Source of the DNA: Cunninghamia lanceolata
Lineage: Eukaryota; Streptophyta; Pinopsida; Cupressales; Cupressaceae
Length of the DNA: 64,000 bases
Direction of reading: 5' to 3'
Assembly: GCA_027924645.1 (NCBI GenBank)
Contig: BSBN01000860.1
Span: forward strand, 2,604,001 to 2,668,000
Below, piece by piece: positions 44,047 to 55,042 of this stretch. Under the pieces are notes generated by a model. The model ran no database searches and was not told where the DNA came from. It saw only the letters and a program-made list of their open reading frames with translations. Each line of letters starts with the position of its first letter. The first letter of the stretch is position 1. Position numbers and translations under genes: made by a program.

Positions 44047-46911
44047 TTCTGCTTCCAAGGCCCCTTTCAATATTTTATCTTGTAATTCCTTATGCAATCG
44101 GGCTATCTCCACATCCTTGCCCTTGCTTTTAGCATTGAGTCGTTCCACCCTGGCCTTGACATTTTTAGCTCTTGCTCTCTCTTCCCCGCATGCTGACTAG
44201 CCTTCAAATAATCTATTGTGATGACCATTTGGGTCTCCTCCATTATCTCCACTTTGTCTTGCGGGCGGGCTTTGATGAGGTTGAGACTAATGGCATGTAC
44301 TATGTAATCAGCTGGCTGCATCTGCCTTTCTGGTTTGTTGATGTTGGGCTCATAAATGCTATCATCATGGTCTGAGGCACCTCGTCATACACAATACTCA
44401 TCTTAGGGGCAGCCAGCCTTTGTGCTTCCTTCTATCTTCTTTTTTGTATCCTCTCCTCACGAGCCTTCTTGGTTGCATCAATTTGGCTGCTATACTACTC
44501 AGGGGATTGGATATATTTCCCAACAAAAGGTGTACCTATAGGGAGGCCAAAAGGAATGGGCACAATAGAAGACATCGCTTGACTCCCCACAGAGGCGGAC
44601 AATGACAAGCTGAAAGTGGAGGAGAAAGGTAGAATGCTCTATAGAGGGACCTGAGAGACATGCGGAGGTCTGGGAGCAATCATGGGAGCAGAAGAGGTCA
44701 GTAATGTCAAGGTGACCTACGCAAAGGATGAAATTGGAGGGGGGGTGATGATGCAAGAGATAGGGATGTGGAGACATGAGACAAGGGTTGTGAAATGGTG
44801 GAAGAAATGACTGCAGCGACGGAGGCTGTAGTGGACACAGTGGGGAAAACCAGAGATTGGGAAGAGAGAATGGGAGGAGTAAAACATACCTACGTTGTGG
44901 GAGCTACAGAGGTCTACATGATTTCAACTACATCATCCTCTTCCATCAGGTTCCTCAAGTCAACCTTTCTTCACTTCACCTTCTACACAGGTTAAGAGGA
45001 CATCCCTAAGGAAGATTCCTCCACTACGAAACCCAAAGAAGTTCTCTTCCGCCTCAATGTTTGTGTGCCCCTTTGAAAAGCTAGATCATAAATTGTTGGT
45101 CCCTAGGTAGGAGGTGACTCTATAGGCCTCTCCTCAATGCTTACAAACTGGGACTCATCTACTACTGTCAGATCGACCGGTCTCAAATGCTCCTCTTCCC
45201 ATTTCATATCAAATATATCGTTAGAATCAATGAAGTCATAAGGAGCATTTAGATCATGTATCTCTTGATGATACACCCTGAACGCCACAATCTTTTCATC
45301 ATCCCAACCCTCATTCTCCAAGCAACTCTTTAGTCCCTTGTGAATTTTCACTGCTGGGTCCAAATCCTTCTTTGGATTATAAAAAGAGAACCACGCCGGC
45401 CTTGGCTATATTGTGGGGGTGTGCACTAGATCGACAAAAGTAGTAATAGACTTAATGTTAGGGGACTGTCACTCATCCCAATACTTTTACAGCTCCTGCA
45501 CAATGTGTGTGGTTATCTTCATTGCTAAAAAACATCCATCAGGATCATAACTCCATTGGTCATAGATTATATCTAGACCAATCTCAACGAGCTTGAACAC
45601 AAGCAACTTTTTTGAAGACCTCTTCTTTACCGTTACTCCTACCCTTGTCGGTAGAGTAGAATATATTGTTGCTTTCTTCCTTTCGGCTCCCCATTCTCCA
45701 TCAACAATACTCATTTGTTGGGCCAACTCCAAGGCCAGTGTCCTGTCAATTAAGTATGCGAGTAGCCTGAAGGGTTCCCCCTAAAACCATGCATCCTAAC
45801 AAAAGTAAATTTGGTGGAAACTAAAGAACCAATCAGAAGGAGGTTTGTTATTTGTCGTCCATGCTTATAGAGGGTCTGCAATCCAGACTGGCTTGTCTTG
45901 GCCGGTTAAGTCCAAGAGTGTGGGAGTTAAAAATAGATCAGAAAATGAATAGTAATTAGAGGAAGAAGACAGGACATGGGTCCATTAAGATATCAGGATG
46001 GTCTTTGTAGGGTCGGACTCATCTGCCACTACTAAATCAATATAAGAGGTAAAGAATTCAATATTCTAGTGCAACATCATATGCACCAGGAAAGAAGAAT
46101 ACCTGAAAGCATACTGGGTGGAGTATGTCACCAATTGTGCATGCATGGCGTCTTCTATGACGTTGGTAAAATCTATTCTAAATTATTCCTTTTGTTTCCT
46201 CAAACGGAAACCTAATGCTAGCTGGAATTCAGAGACCTGAGAGTCACTATCCATGCCAAATACGAAAGCAAGCATAGAAAAGATATCTTGCATTTCATGT
46301 TGTCTGAAGTTTGTGAGCACAAGGGGCATCTTCGGCATGGTTGTATCTTCCTTATCTTTGCCAAGCTCATAGTTTAAAAACCTTAACCGGTCTCTCCTTC
46401 CAGCTCAGTAATACTATAGTTTTTGTCCATCACACACTCCAACTAACAGGCTAGAAGGAACGCACATGTCTTAGATGGCCCTGGCACATATAACAACCTT
46501 GATATGATGCCCAGCAATAATCCTGCTATTAGGGTCATACGCTCACGCACAGGCATCTACTAGTTCAGGGCAAGGGTGGACCATCGAGACCATGAACTGA
46601 GGTAGACCACGGTTCCTTAGCCAGAAACCTAGAGACTCGTAATCTCACTTTATTGATTTGCTCAACATCCTCTCATGGGAGCCCGAATGGAGACCCCTTG
46701 ACCTTCTATACAATCTGGGGTCATAGATTTCATCCGCATAGTCTGATACCAGACTCGTATCCCTACAATTTCTTGTAGGCAGACTTCTCGTATTTGGTAG
46801 TTATGGCTTTAGTGGGATAGGAGCAGATGCATATGACCTGCTCTTCGAAACATCAGGGAAGAAACACATAGCTCCTACCTCTGCACTGGAGCATGTTCTA
46901 ATTGGATCCAT
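44047..46911 (-). pseudogene. Element F extra 3' ORF, N-terminal and middle part
   Basis: ATG at 46911 (MDPIRTCSSAEVGAMCFFPD). The better-preserved pieces at 45487-45732 and 45103-45363 are in the same frame as this ATG, which supports one long gene. After an N-terminal region of some 500-600 codons comes a Ser/Pro/Thr-rich linker (about 44750-45100), then coiled coil that resumes at 36851 beyond element C. Many stops, most at Gln- or Trp-like positions. Extra ORFs between integrase and 3' LTR are known in large plant gypsy elements. I do not recognise the domain. Confidence 0.55.
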
Positions 46912-47507
46912 AGTTTTGAAACTTCTACCCCAGAACTTTGCTCTGCTTGATAATGTGTGACACAACAAACAATTCACACCCTGCTCTTAAAAACACAATC
47001 CCTAGTGCTCAATCACCCCGAAAAGATTTGCAAATGTCTCGCTATGCACTTTGACCTCACAACTGCGCTAAAAAACTCCACACCTAGATTGCTTCTACTC
47101 TAGATTGCTTCTACACTTAATCTCTTAGAATACTACAAATGAGCTAATGGAGAAGCATTTAACTGCCAACACTTAAGGTACTTGTGTGAATTTAATTTAG
47201 TTTCCCTTAGGAACTGTGGATCCTTAATGGGAAGGTAAGACATGACTCATAGCATCACCTTTTTTGGAAATTCAAATCCAAGAGCATAGCGGAAGGGGAC
47301 ACGTGAAAAGATGCATTAATGAAGGCCCAAAAGTGGTCGTTTGGGGACATCTCTTTGCAAAAACGTAGCAAGCGAAAGCTGAATTGGCAAGACACCTGGC
47401 AAAAAAAAAAGAAAAAAAAATGCACACATGATGCTTATTGAAGGGAAACACACAAGCGAAAGCAAACAAGAAAACCATTTACAAAGGAAGCGAACAAAGA
47501 AACAACA
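46912..47507 (-). other. Spacer between integrase and extra ORF of F
   Basis: About 600 bp with no coding signal; an A-rich run lies at 47401-47420. It may contain a promoter or splice site for the extra ORF, but nothing diagnostic is visible. Confidence 0.4.
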
Positions 47508-48720
47508 TTAATTAAAATGCTTAAGATGGATCTCGTTCACTAAAATCCTGAGGGCATTTCCCTCCAAATCTTCAAGTTCAAAAGCATTGCTCTCTTTGCA
47601 GTTGGTAACGTGGAAAGGGTCTTTCCATAGCGAATCAAATTTGGTGTGATGTCCTAGCTTAGTAGCCCATTCATCATATTTCAAGACCAAATCTTCCTCA
47701 TGGAAACCTAGATTGGATACCTTTTTGTTGAACCATCTTTTAACTACTTGCTCGCAGTTGATCATGGCATTGTGAGCATTCTCTCTAGTTTCTTGTATAC
47801 TGAGTAGTTCTTCGAGCCTTACTTCCATAGCGTCATTCTCTTTGGTCTCCAGGGACTTAAGCAATTGCAACGCCAGGATTTCCATAAAAATTGGCAACAT
47901 GACCTCCTTCCCAAATACTAACTCATACATAGATGTCTTTAAAACCTGCTTAGGAGTAATTTGGTCGGCCCAGAGCATCGGTTTCAAGTGCTTGTGCCAT
48001 TCTCTCTAATGATCTACACCTATCCATTTGATTAACCTGATCAAATTCTTGTTTGTAGATTCCACTAGTCCATTGCCTTGTGGATAATAGTTAGATGAGG
48101 TCTTAAGAAAGATCCCGTTGTTGAGTGCAAATTCTGATATTTTAGAACCCAGGAAAGCTCTTGCATTGTCTGAAATGATGGTTTTCAGGGGATGGAAATG
48201 TGCCACCAATTCTTCTAGAAAGTTGAGGATCTCATTTTATGTGGTGTTCTTCAGTGGAACTGCTTCTGAGTACCTGGTGAAGTAATCCATTATTGTAAGG
48301 ATCTATTTATGCCTGGAATTGGATGTTAGATTGATCATTCCTATGAATTCTAAGCCCCATTGAGCAAACAACTCGTCGAGCATAATTGGGTTCAAAGGAA
48401 TAGCTGAATTCCTATGTTTGCCGATGAAGAATTGGCACTGCTAACATTTCCTAACTAGATTATGGCAATCCGATAAAAGAGTCAACCAATAATATCCCAC
48501 ACGCATGATATTGGTTGTGGTTGTTTTGCGAAGAAATGACTGCTTGTGGGGCTGCTATGGAACTTGTGCAAGATTCTGGTTGCTTGGAGATTATCCATAC
48601 ATCAAAGGAATACTCCGTCAAAATTCCTTTTGAACATAACTCCTTTAAGTAATGTGTAACTAGTTCTGTGCAATCTAAAGAATCTCTTTTTATGAGAAGG
48701 AAGGTCATCGAGGTACTTAC
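47508..48720 (-). pseudogene. Element F integrase
   Basis: N-terminal HHCC-like finger in a shifted frame (VLHKFHSSPTSSHF, then VRKC and QCQ near 48440-48570). Core with IMDYFTRY (near 48290), SDNARAFLGSK (48150) and YYPQGNGLVEST (48080), so the D, D and E positions are present. C-terminal part 47508-47987 (MLWADQITPKQ, QVVKRWFNKKVSN, KFDSLWKDPFHVTN) is the usual gypsy integrase tail, ending HLKHFN-stop. Stops near 48000, 48238 and 48303, and a frameshift near 48470, inactivate it. Confidence 0.85.
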
Positions 48721-48733
48721 CAGTTTCCATGAA

Positions 48734-49494
48734 TCAGACTCTATCTACAACCCATGATTCCTTTGATTCAAACTGATTGATCAAAACTTTCTCCAGAATT
48801 TCTTCTTCGGTCAGAGATTCAGCTGCATGTGCCAAGTATTCATAGATTCCTCTTCCTTGGATCACTTTCGTAGGTCTAACCTCTATATCATATTCAAGAA
48901 TTTTTATAATCAAATTTGCTCTCTTATCGATGATCTCTCCTTTAATGATATTCTCACAGACAATTGAATGCGCAACATAAATCATTACCTTGCTTCCCGC
49001 AATTAGGTGCCTAAATTTGTTCAGACCTTTCACAATAGAGAATGCTTACTTTTCCACAAAATTATATTTAGTCTCATATTCCTACAAGGTCTTCGAATGG
49101 AAGGCGATGGGGTGTTCTCCCTTCATTTTTGCATATTTTTGTGTTAGCACTGTAGTGATATTATGTTCACTAACGTAAACATACATAATGAAGTCTTTTG
49201 AAAAATCAGGATTAACTTGTATTGCAGCCAAAGAGATTGCCTCTTTGACTTCTTCAAAAGCTACTCTTCCTTCGGGAGTCCACTTAAAAGCTTGATTTTT
49301 TTCAACATGAGGGTAATCAGTCTGACCAGGCTGGAGAAGTCAGATATGAATCTACTGATGAAATTTATCTTTCCAAGGAAAGATTTGACTCATTTCTTGT
49401 TCACAGGCAAGGGCAATCCCCTAATAGCTTGTACTCCTCCAAGGTCTATAGAGGTTCATTCTTTGGATACCACATATCCAAGTAGCTTTCCTTG
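48734..49494 (-). pseudogene. Element F RT-linked RNase H
   Basis: Minus-strand text following the RT: a WTPEGRVAFEEVKEAI-like block near 49250, then DFIMYVYVSEHNITTVLTQK (49140-49200), HPIAFHSKTL, and the 48734-49033 frame beginning MKGLNKFRHLIAGSKVMIYV. This is the normal gypsy RT-connection/RNase H order. The expected Asp of the first active-site strand is not evident (YVYVSEHN). One or two stops lie at 49036-49080. Confidence 0.75.
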
Positions 49495-50349
49495 TCAAAC
49501 TATGAACACGCATTGTTTTGGGTTTAAGGACACTCCAAATTCTTGGCATCTCTGGAAAACTTTCTCAAAGTGATCAAAATGATCCTCCTTTGATTTAGAG
49601 AACACTGTGAGGTCATCCAGGTATATAAGTATGATCACATTGATCAGGTCTTTAAAGGTGATATCCATTGCCCGCTGGAAGGTAGCTCCGGCATTGGAGA
49701 GGCCGAAGGGCATTTTAGCATATGCAAAGGTTCCCCATTTAGCGGTCAATGTGGTCTTGTGTTGGTCTTCTTCTTTTACCCAGACCTGGTTGTATCTGGA
49801 GAAGCCATCTAACAAAGAAAACATTTCAGAACCTGCAACAGTTTGCAAGATTTTCTCCAAGGAAGGTGACGGGTAATAATCCTTCAAGGATGCCCTGTTC
49901 AAATCCCTGAAGTCCATGCACAACCTAATGTCTCTATTTTTCTTTCAGATGGGGACCAAATTGGATACCCATGTAGAATGCTTGATTGGATATATTATTT
50001 TTAAATCAACAATCTTTTTTGGCTCCTGGGCCATCAAGGACTCTATCCTTGGATTGACTGGCCTTTGCTTCTGACAGATAGGTTTGGCCCCTTCAATCAG
50101 ATCAATGGTGTGTTGGATCACATTACGGTCATATCCCTTGAGATCATCATAAGTCCACACTATTGCTCTATAATATTTGTCACAAAATGATATAAACCTT
50201 TCTTTGTCTCTTTGTGAGACTTCTTTCCCAACTTTTAGCTTCTTGCCACCCCCGATATCAAGATCAAGATAATTGCCTTTATCTACAGCAAACTTTCTCT
50301 TGTCATTTCTAGCGTCATCACAATCAAATAGACTTTCTAGCGTGATCAA
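49495..50349 (-). pseudogene. Element F reverse transcriptase
   Basis: Two in-frame pieces (50349-49945 and 49923-49495) separated by one stop at 49945-49947. N-terminal part: YDRNVIQHTIDLIEGAKPIC, RPVNPRIESLM, HSTWVSNLVPI. Core: LCMDFRDLNRASLKDYY, LLDGFSRYNQ, KMPFGLSNAGATFQRAM and the catalytic IYLDDLTVFSKS. The family is unmistakably Ty3/gypsy (YLDD). The core is nearly intact; G in the usual LDGFSGYNQ is R here. Confidence 0.93.
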
Positions 50350-50689
50350 ACCTTTTGGGATCTTATTTTTTCTAAGTTGAATGATTTGGTCTTCATAGGC
50401 TTCTTCGACCTTTAGATGTAGCTACTCTGCAAACTCATAGGATTGCTGGATAAAATTCGCAATCTGGTTCTTGCTCTCGAAAACTTGCCACTTCTAATCA
50501 TTGTTGGGGATAGTTGATCTCACAATTACCTACACTAAATTTGTATTGGCTTGGAGGTCTATGAATAGTCTTACTATGACCCAATCATAGCCAATCTATC
50601 AGCATCTACGTTTCGAGACCTCAAGATTGTTCAAATATTGAAGGCCTCAAATCCTTCGATCAAGACCCATACCCTATGTCGGTACGATC

Positions 50690-50980
50690 GCATTTGCACA
50701 TGTTTTTTTGCTGAAGTCCCTCTCACTTACTTTAATAGTAGTTCAGAGTCACCAAAAACACTCAACTGTTTCACTCCCATTCGCTCCGCTAGACTGAGGC
50801 CTTGGACTAGGCCTTCATACTTGGCCCCATTGTTGGTGCAAGTGAATTGGAAGAGGAAAGCCCGGAGAGTCTCTTCCCCAAAAGGAGATACAATTTGGAT
50901 GCCAGCTCCTGAACCATTCTTGCATCTTGTGCCATCAAAGTGTAGAGTCCATAGACCAAATTGATCACTAAGATATCCAT
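50690..50980 (-). pseudogene. Element F second RNase H (RVT_3/archaeal-like), upstream of the RT
   Basis: The minus strand reads LHFDGTRCKNGSGAGIQIVS, then FTCTNNGAKYEGLVQGLSLAE, then LSVFGDSELLLK and a stop. These are the landmark strands of the RNase H_3 type (DG..., TNNxAEYxAL, GDSxL). The first Asp (codon 50934-50936) and third Asp (50748-50750) are present; the catalytic Glu in AEY is Lys (50820-50822). It sits between protease and RT, whereas Tat-type elements usually carry this second domain after the RT's own RNase H. Confidence 0.75.
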
Positions 50981-52820
50981 CATGACTGGCTTAGCTTTTG
51001 GTGATCTAAGGGATGATTTGATCTTCATCATAGATTACATAGGTTTTAAGGACGGTGGCATGGTAATTGTTGAAAGGGTCTTCTTGCATGAAAGTATTGA
51101 TCAAGGTTTCTTCTTCTTCACTTCTTTCTCCTGTCACTTCTTCATCTTCTAGGAGTTCTACACGATGTATCTCATCCTAAGAGAAAGATGCATGGGTAGT
51201 TCAAATTTTATCATGGCTTGATCTGCTATATGTTTCATGTGTAACAGTTCCAACATCACCTTCATTTTAGAGCCATACTTAGTCCTTAAGATCAGGTGGG
51301 AGCAGTCAAGGGACAAATATCCTCCAATATTTGCAGTAAAATCTCAGGATAAGCATATGCCAAAAATAGGGGGATGTCTATTATGACTACTTCCTGAGAC
51401 ATTGTGATGCTGGGGCATAAGAATAGGGTCATTAGGAGATTTTTTATTATCCCTAGAGTCTGAACCATTGATGAGGCCATGTTTTGTCTTATTTTTCTTT
51501 CTTTACGTACCTATTTCCTAAGACATTTCCAGACTTCTATATACACTAATTATGTCTATGATTATCCTTAAGACATTGAAAGCATGAAGATGGGTATATA
51601 ATATGTTGCTAATTAATCATGTGTGAATGTTGATTGCTCATGAATATTGTTAGTACTTTATGTTGATTTTAGTGATAGTGATGTATAGATACCATGTGAT
51701 GTACTAACTCCTCATGTAGCAAGAATGTGGCTTCATGTCATGAAGGTCACCGGACAACCCGTAGTCGAAGGAGATGTTGATATCCACAATACATGATACA
51801 TGCACCTATAGCCAAATGAAGAAGACCCCAAATTGATTGGGATGAGTTATCCATAACTCTCCTCTGTGATGGTTATTCTTTGACAAATGATGTAGTCTTA
51901 AATAATGGAGGAATCTTAGATCGTGCTCTATGTTTTGTTTAGAACTCCTCTTGATTGTTCTTCATGGATACTAGAGGAAGAGTTACAATAGGACTGTACC
52001 GTCTACGCCACCTTCATATCAGTTTAGTTTCCTATTTCTAGTTTGCTTTGTAATAAAGTCCTCTTCCTACGTTGTTGGATAATGGACAGTTATAGCATTT
52101 ATTATTCAGTAGTTTTATTCAAATAGACAATGTTGATCTTGTCTATGGTAGATTAGATTTTGCTTCATACATGTTAGATAGAGATATAGTATCAGATTTC
52201 ATTATTTTACCTTTCACTTCAACATTCAATAAAGGAATATATGTTTTGAGTTGTGTCAATGATTACAAAGATACAGTAAAGATTTAGCTAGATTTTGTGG
52301 GATCATAGTTACTCAAGCAGGCCACTTGAGGTACTGTGTCTCTCCACTTTGATTATATGTTTAGTTCATGATTGTATGTTTATATGTGTGTGATTAATGT
52401 ATGTTGTAATGAGTTATGTTATGAGAATTAGTCAGACTTTGATAATCTATTTTGTTAAGTATTGTTGAGTCAAGGTAATCACCAAACCAACTATTAGCTA
52501 CTCTTTCATCTAGAAGTTACATAGTACCATTTAATTACTATTGTGTTGAATAAGCTTTAGTTATTTCCTACTAGTCCTATTTACTTAGAGTATCATCAAT
52601 CCTTGCAATTGGAACTGTGTTTCCTTTAGTTAGATTATTGCCTTACACAACCTCTAGATTAAAACTTAGGAATCCTTAACTATACACACAATACGAGCAT
52701 CATCCAAGAAGATTACGATTCCCTAGTTTGACAATGTAAATGTAACACATTACATATAGCCAGTAGGTTGCTTGATATTGGATCTGTTGGTCCGTTGAGT
52801 CATGTGCAAGATCTTTCTAC
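50981..52820 (-). other. Element F protease-RT linker, unresolved
   Basis: From 51490 to about 52770 I see no gypsy-like coding on either strand. The text is AT-rich, LTR-like in style (TTTAGTTTCCTATTTCTAG near 52023), and could be a small solo LTR insertion, but no TG...CA ends with a target duplication were found. 51292-51480 has a short open frame with no recognisable motif. Confidence 0.35.
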
Positions 52821-52829
52821 ATCAATGTA

Positions 52830-52995
52830 TTGGTTAATAATGGAGTTCGACAACCATCTTTCCATCAAGTTGCATAACCCCTTTATTTGAGGGCTCATAT
52901 TGTAATTTTAATGCCTTAGCTATCTATTTAGGCATGACCATAGTGCTAGCACCTAAGTCGATCATGGAATTATGCAATAACTTGTCTCCTACAAT
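52830..52995 (-). pseudogene. Element F aspartic protease fragment
   Basis: The minus strand reads LIVGDKLLHNSMIDLGASTM, then VMPK-stop-IAKALKL. MIDLGAS-x-x-VMP is the flap-side active-site pattern of plant gypsy proteases (D-L-G-A-S). One TAG interrupts it, where Ser or Gln would be usual. Position after gag and before RT fits. Confidence 0.7.
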
Positions 52996-53104
52996 CAAAG
53001 TTAGGTAAAAAGGGAGTAGATTTTGGCTTGCCTATTTCTTTCTTTGCTTTCTCTTCTTTCAAATTTGTGAAAGTTGTGGCCACTTGTTTCAGCACACCTT
53101 GTGC

Positions 53105-53531
53105 TCAGATAACTAGTTCTTTATCCTTTGTTTGAGTGTGTTCCACAATTGTTGCCATTTGCATGGGCTTTTCACCTCCTTCTAAAGCTTCCCACAATAA
53201 AGATTTATGCTCTGCAATGGCTAAAATATCCCATATGGATACATTGGCGGGGGCCTTTTTCAATTGCTCAACCACATTGAGTGATCCTAGTGGTTGAACT
53301 TTCAGCTCCTTCGGTCTATAAGAGAATGCCTCTTTTGGCTTTTGGAAGGGTTGGGTTACCACCGATGAGTTGGAATTCCTTTCAAAAAGTGGCATGGGTT
53401 ATTGCTTCTGAGGTATAGGTTTGCCAGTAAGTCTCCTCTTAGAGTGGGTGTTATAATCGGATTGAACCTTTTGGATCTTTGATGGGAAGGTCTCATTAGT
53501 AAACATTGCATCTTCTTCTTCTATCTAGGAG
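53105..53531 (-). pseudogene. Element F gag-protease linker (downstream side of D)
   Basis: A 96-codon open piece ending 53105 reads MPLFERNSNSSVVTQPFQKP, then VQPLGSLNVVEQLKKAPANVSIWDIL. 'VLEQLKKxPAxxSIxDxL' is a common phrase between gag and protease of plant gypsy elements. It resumes the gag of 62234-63566 after the D insertion (target duplication AAAAG at 53532-53536 and 62229-62233). Confidence 0.65.
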
Positions 53532-53536
53532 AAAAG

Positions 53537-54984
53537 TGTTGCAAGTATGTGCCTAATCAGTGTTGTCATTGATGTCAACATATTTGTGTTATCATTGACT
53601 ATATCCTTATCTTTTGATTGATTAGAAGGCTTATATGTTGAGGACATTGAGAAAATTAGCCCCTCCGGAAGAATCAGAAAGGAAATAGTGAATCACAGTG
53701 AAGACAGTGAGTTGCATACTAAAGAACAGTCTAGAAGATTGCTCCTCATTTCTTGTAGATTGAAGATATTGGTCTACAGATTGGAAGTTATTTAGAGGCA
53801 TGTCTAAAGATGCTAAATCTTAAATTTGAGCCTCCGATATGAAGAGTTGAGTGAGTTACATTCATCAGAGTAAAACCTGCTTTTTCTGATTATTCACTGG
53901 TGACAGGGAGAAAATATTTTGCTCCGTATTCCTCCACATTGAAGTATTTTGCTCTACGGTTCTAGAGGGAAGTCTGGGATGATCATATGTGCCTACAACT
54001 ACAATGGTTCATGATTTCATGGTCCACAAGCTATCTTTCTTTTATCACAGTTGAAGACAGTGAAGTTCATATGCCCCAGTGTGAAGAATCTCATGGATAA
54101 AGTGGTTAGAGTTTGTGTGGTTGCTCTTGGTGATTACAACGTGCTTGTCGATGCCTCCTAATCGTGTTCCTACATTTACATTGGTCCGCATTAAGGAATT
54201 GAGATCATGTTTGAAGTTTATTCCCAGATAACGTAGCATGTAACTAGCCTTAGCTGACTTGGTAAATTCTAGTGATTGTGGAGATATATTGAAGATTGTA
54301 GAAGCATGTCGTGGTGTGGAAGATTGTGTTTGACTCCCAGCTAAGGCATGGAGTGATCCGCATACATCTTTACTATATTTCATTAGCGTAATTTTGTATT
54401 AGGTCAAGACCTATTTTGTAAATGTTTGTAATGCCGACCTTGGAGATTGTTTCAATTATTGATGAATGTAATGTCGACCTTGATGTACATTCCAAGGTTG
54501 ATGAATGATATATATACTTGTAAATTGGTCATGGAAAAGACGTCCTTGTATGAAAATGTGAAGTTAAGTGAAGAAGTTTAGAAGGTAGAGCAGAGCATAG
54601 GAAGAGTATTGGGCTTCAATGGAACAAAATTCAGGCATGGAGTAGATGCTAACATCTCAGTTCAAAACCCCTTGGTAGTTAGCCACCCCTTGGCAGTGAG
54701 CCTTTTTCTGGGTAGTGAGCCTCTGATTTTCAGTATTGTTATAACTTATATATCTTGTGGACTAACATCCATCGTGGTTTTTCCCTTAAAAGGGTTTTCC
54801 ACATAAAAATCTGGTGTCACTTGTGTATGATCTTGCAATTGTGTTTATGTTTCTGATTTTATGCTTTCATGATTTAATCATAACAAATAGTGGACAAGTC
54901 TTTTATGTTTTAAGGTGCAGAATTAGTTAAAAATTTGAGATAAATGATTCACCCCCCCTCTCAATTGTCTAGTTCATTTCAACA
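53537..54984 (+). repeat. Element D 5' LTR
   Basis: TGTTGCAAGTATG to TTTCAACA. TATATATA at 54509-54516. Includes the CACCATGGTTTTTCCC-type R/U5 block (here CATCGTGGTTTTTCCC) and a weakened U5 stem (54939-54947 with 54961-54969). Confidence 0.94.
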
Positions 54985-54999
54985 ATTGGTATCAGAGCC
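54985..54999 (+). other. Element D primer binding site (initiator tRNA-Met)
   Basis: ATTGGTATCAGAGCC, identical to C and E, immediately after the LTR. Confidence 0.93.
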
Positions 55000-55042
55000 A
55001 AGTTCCTCGGAAGAAAGCTTGATCACTTGAGGCTGATCCAAG

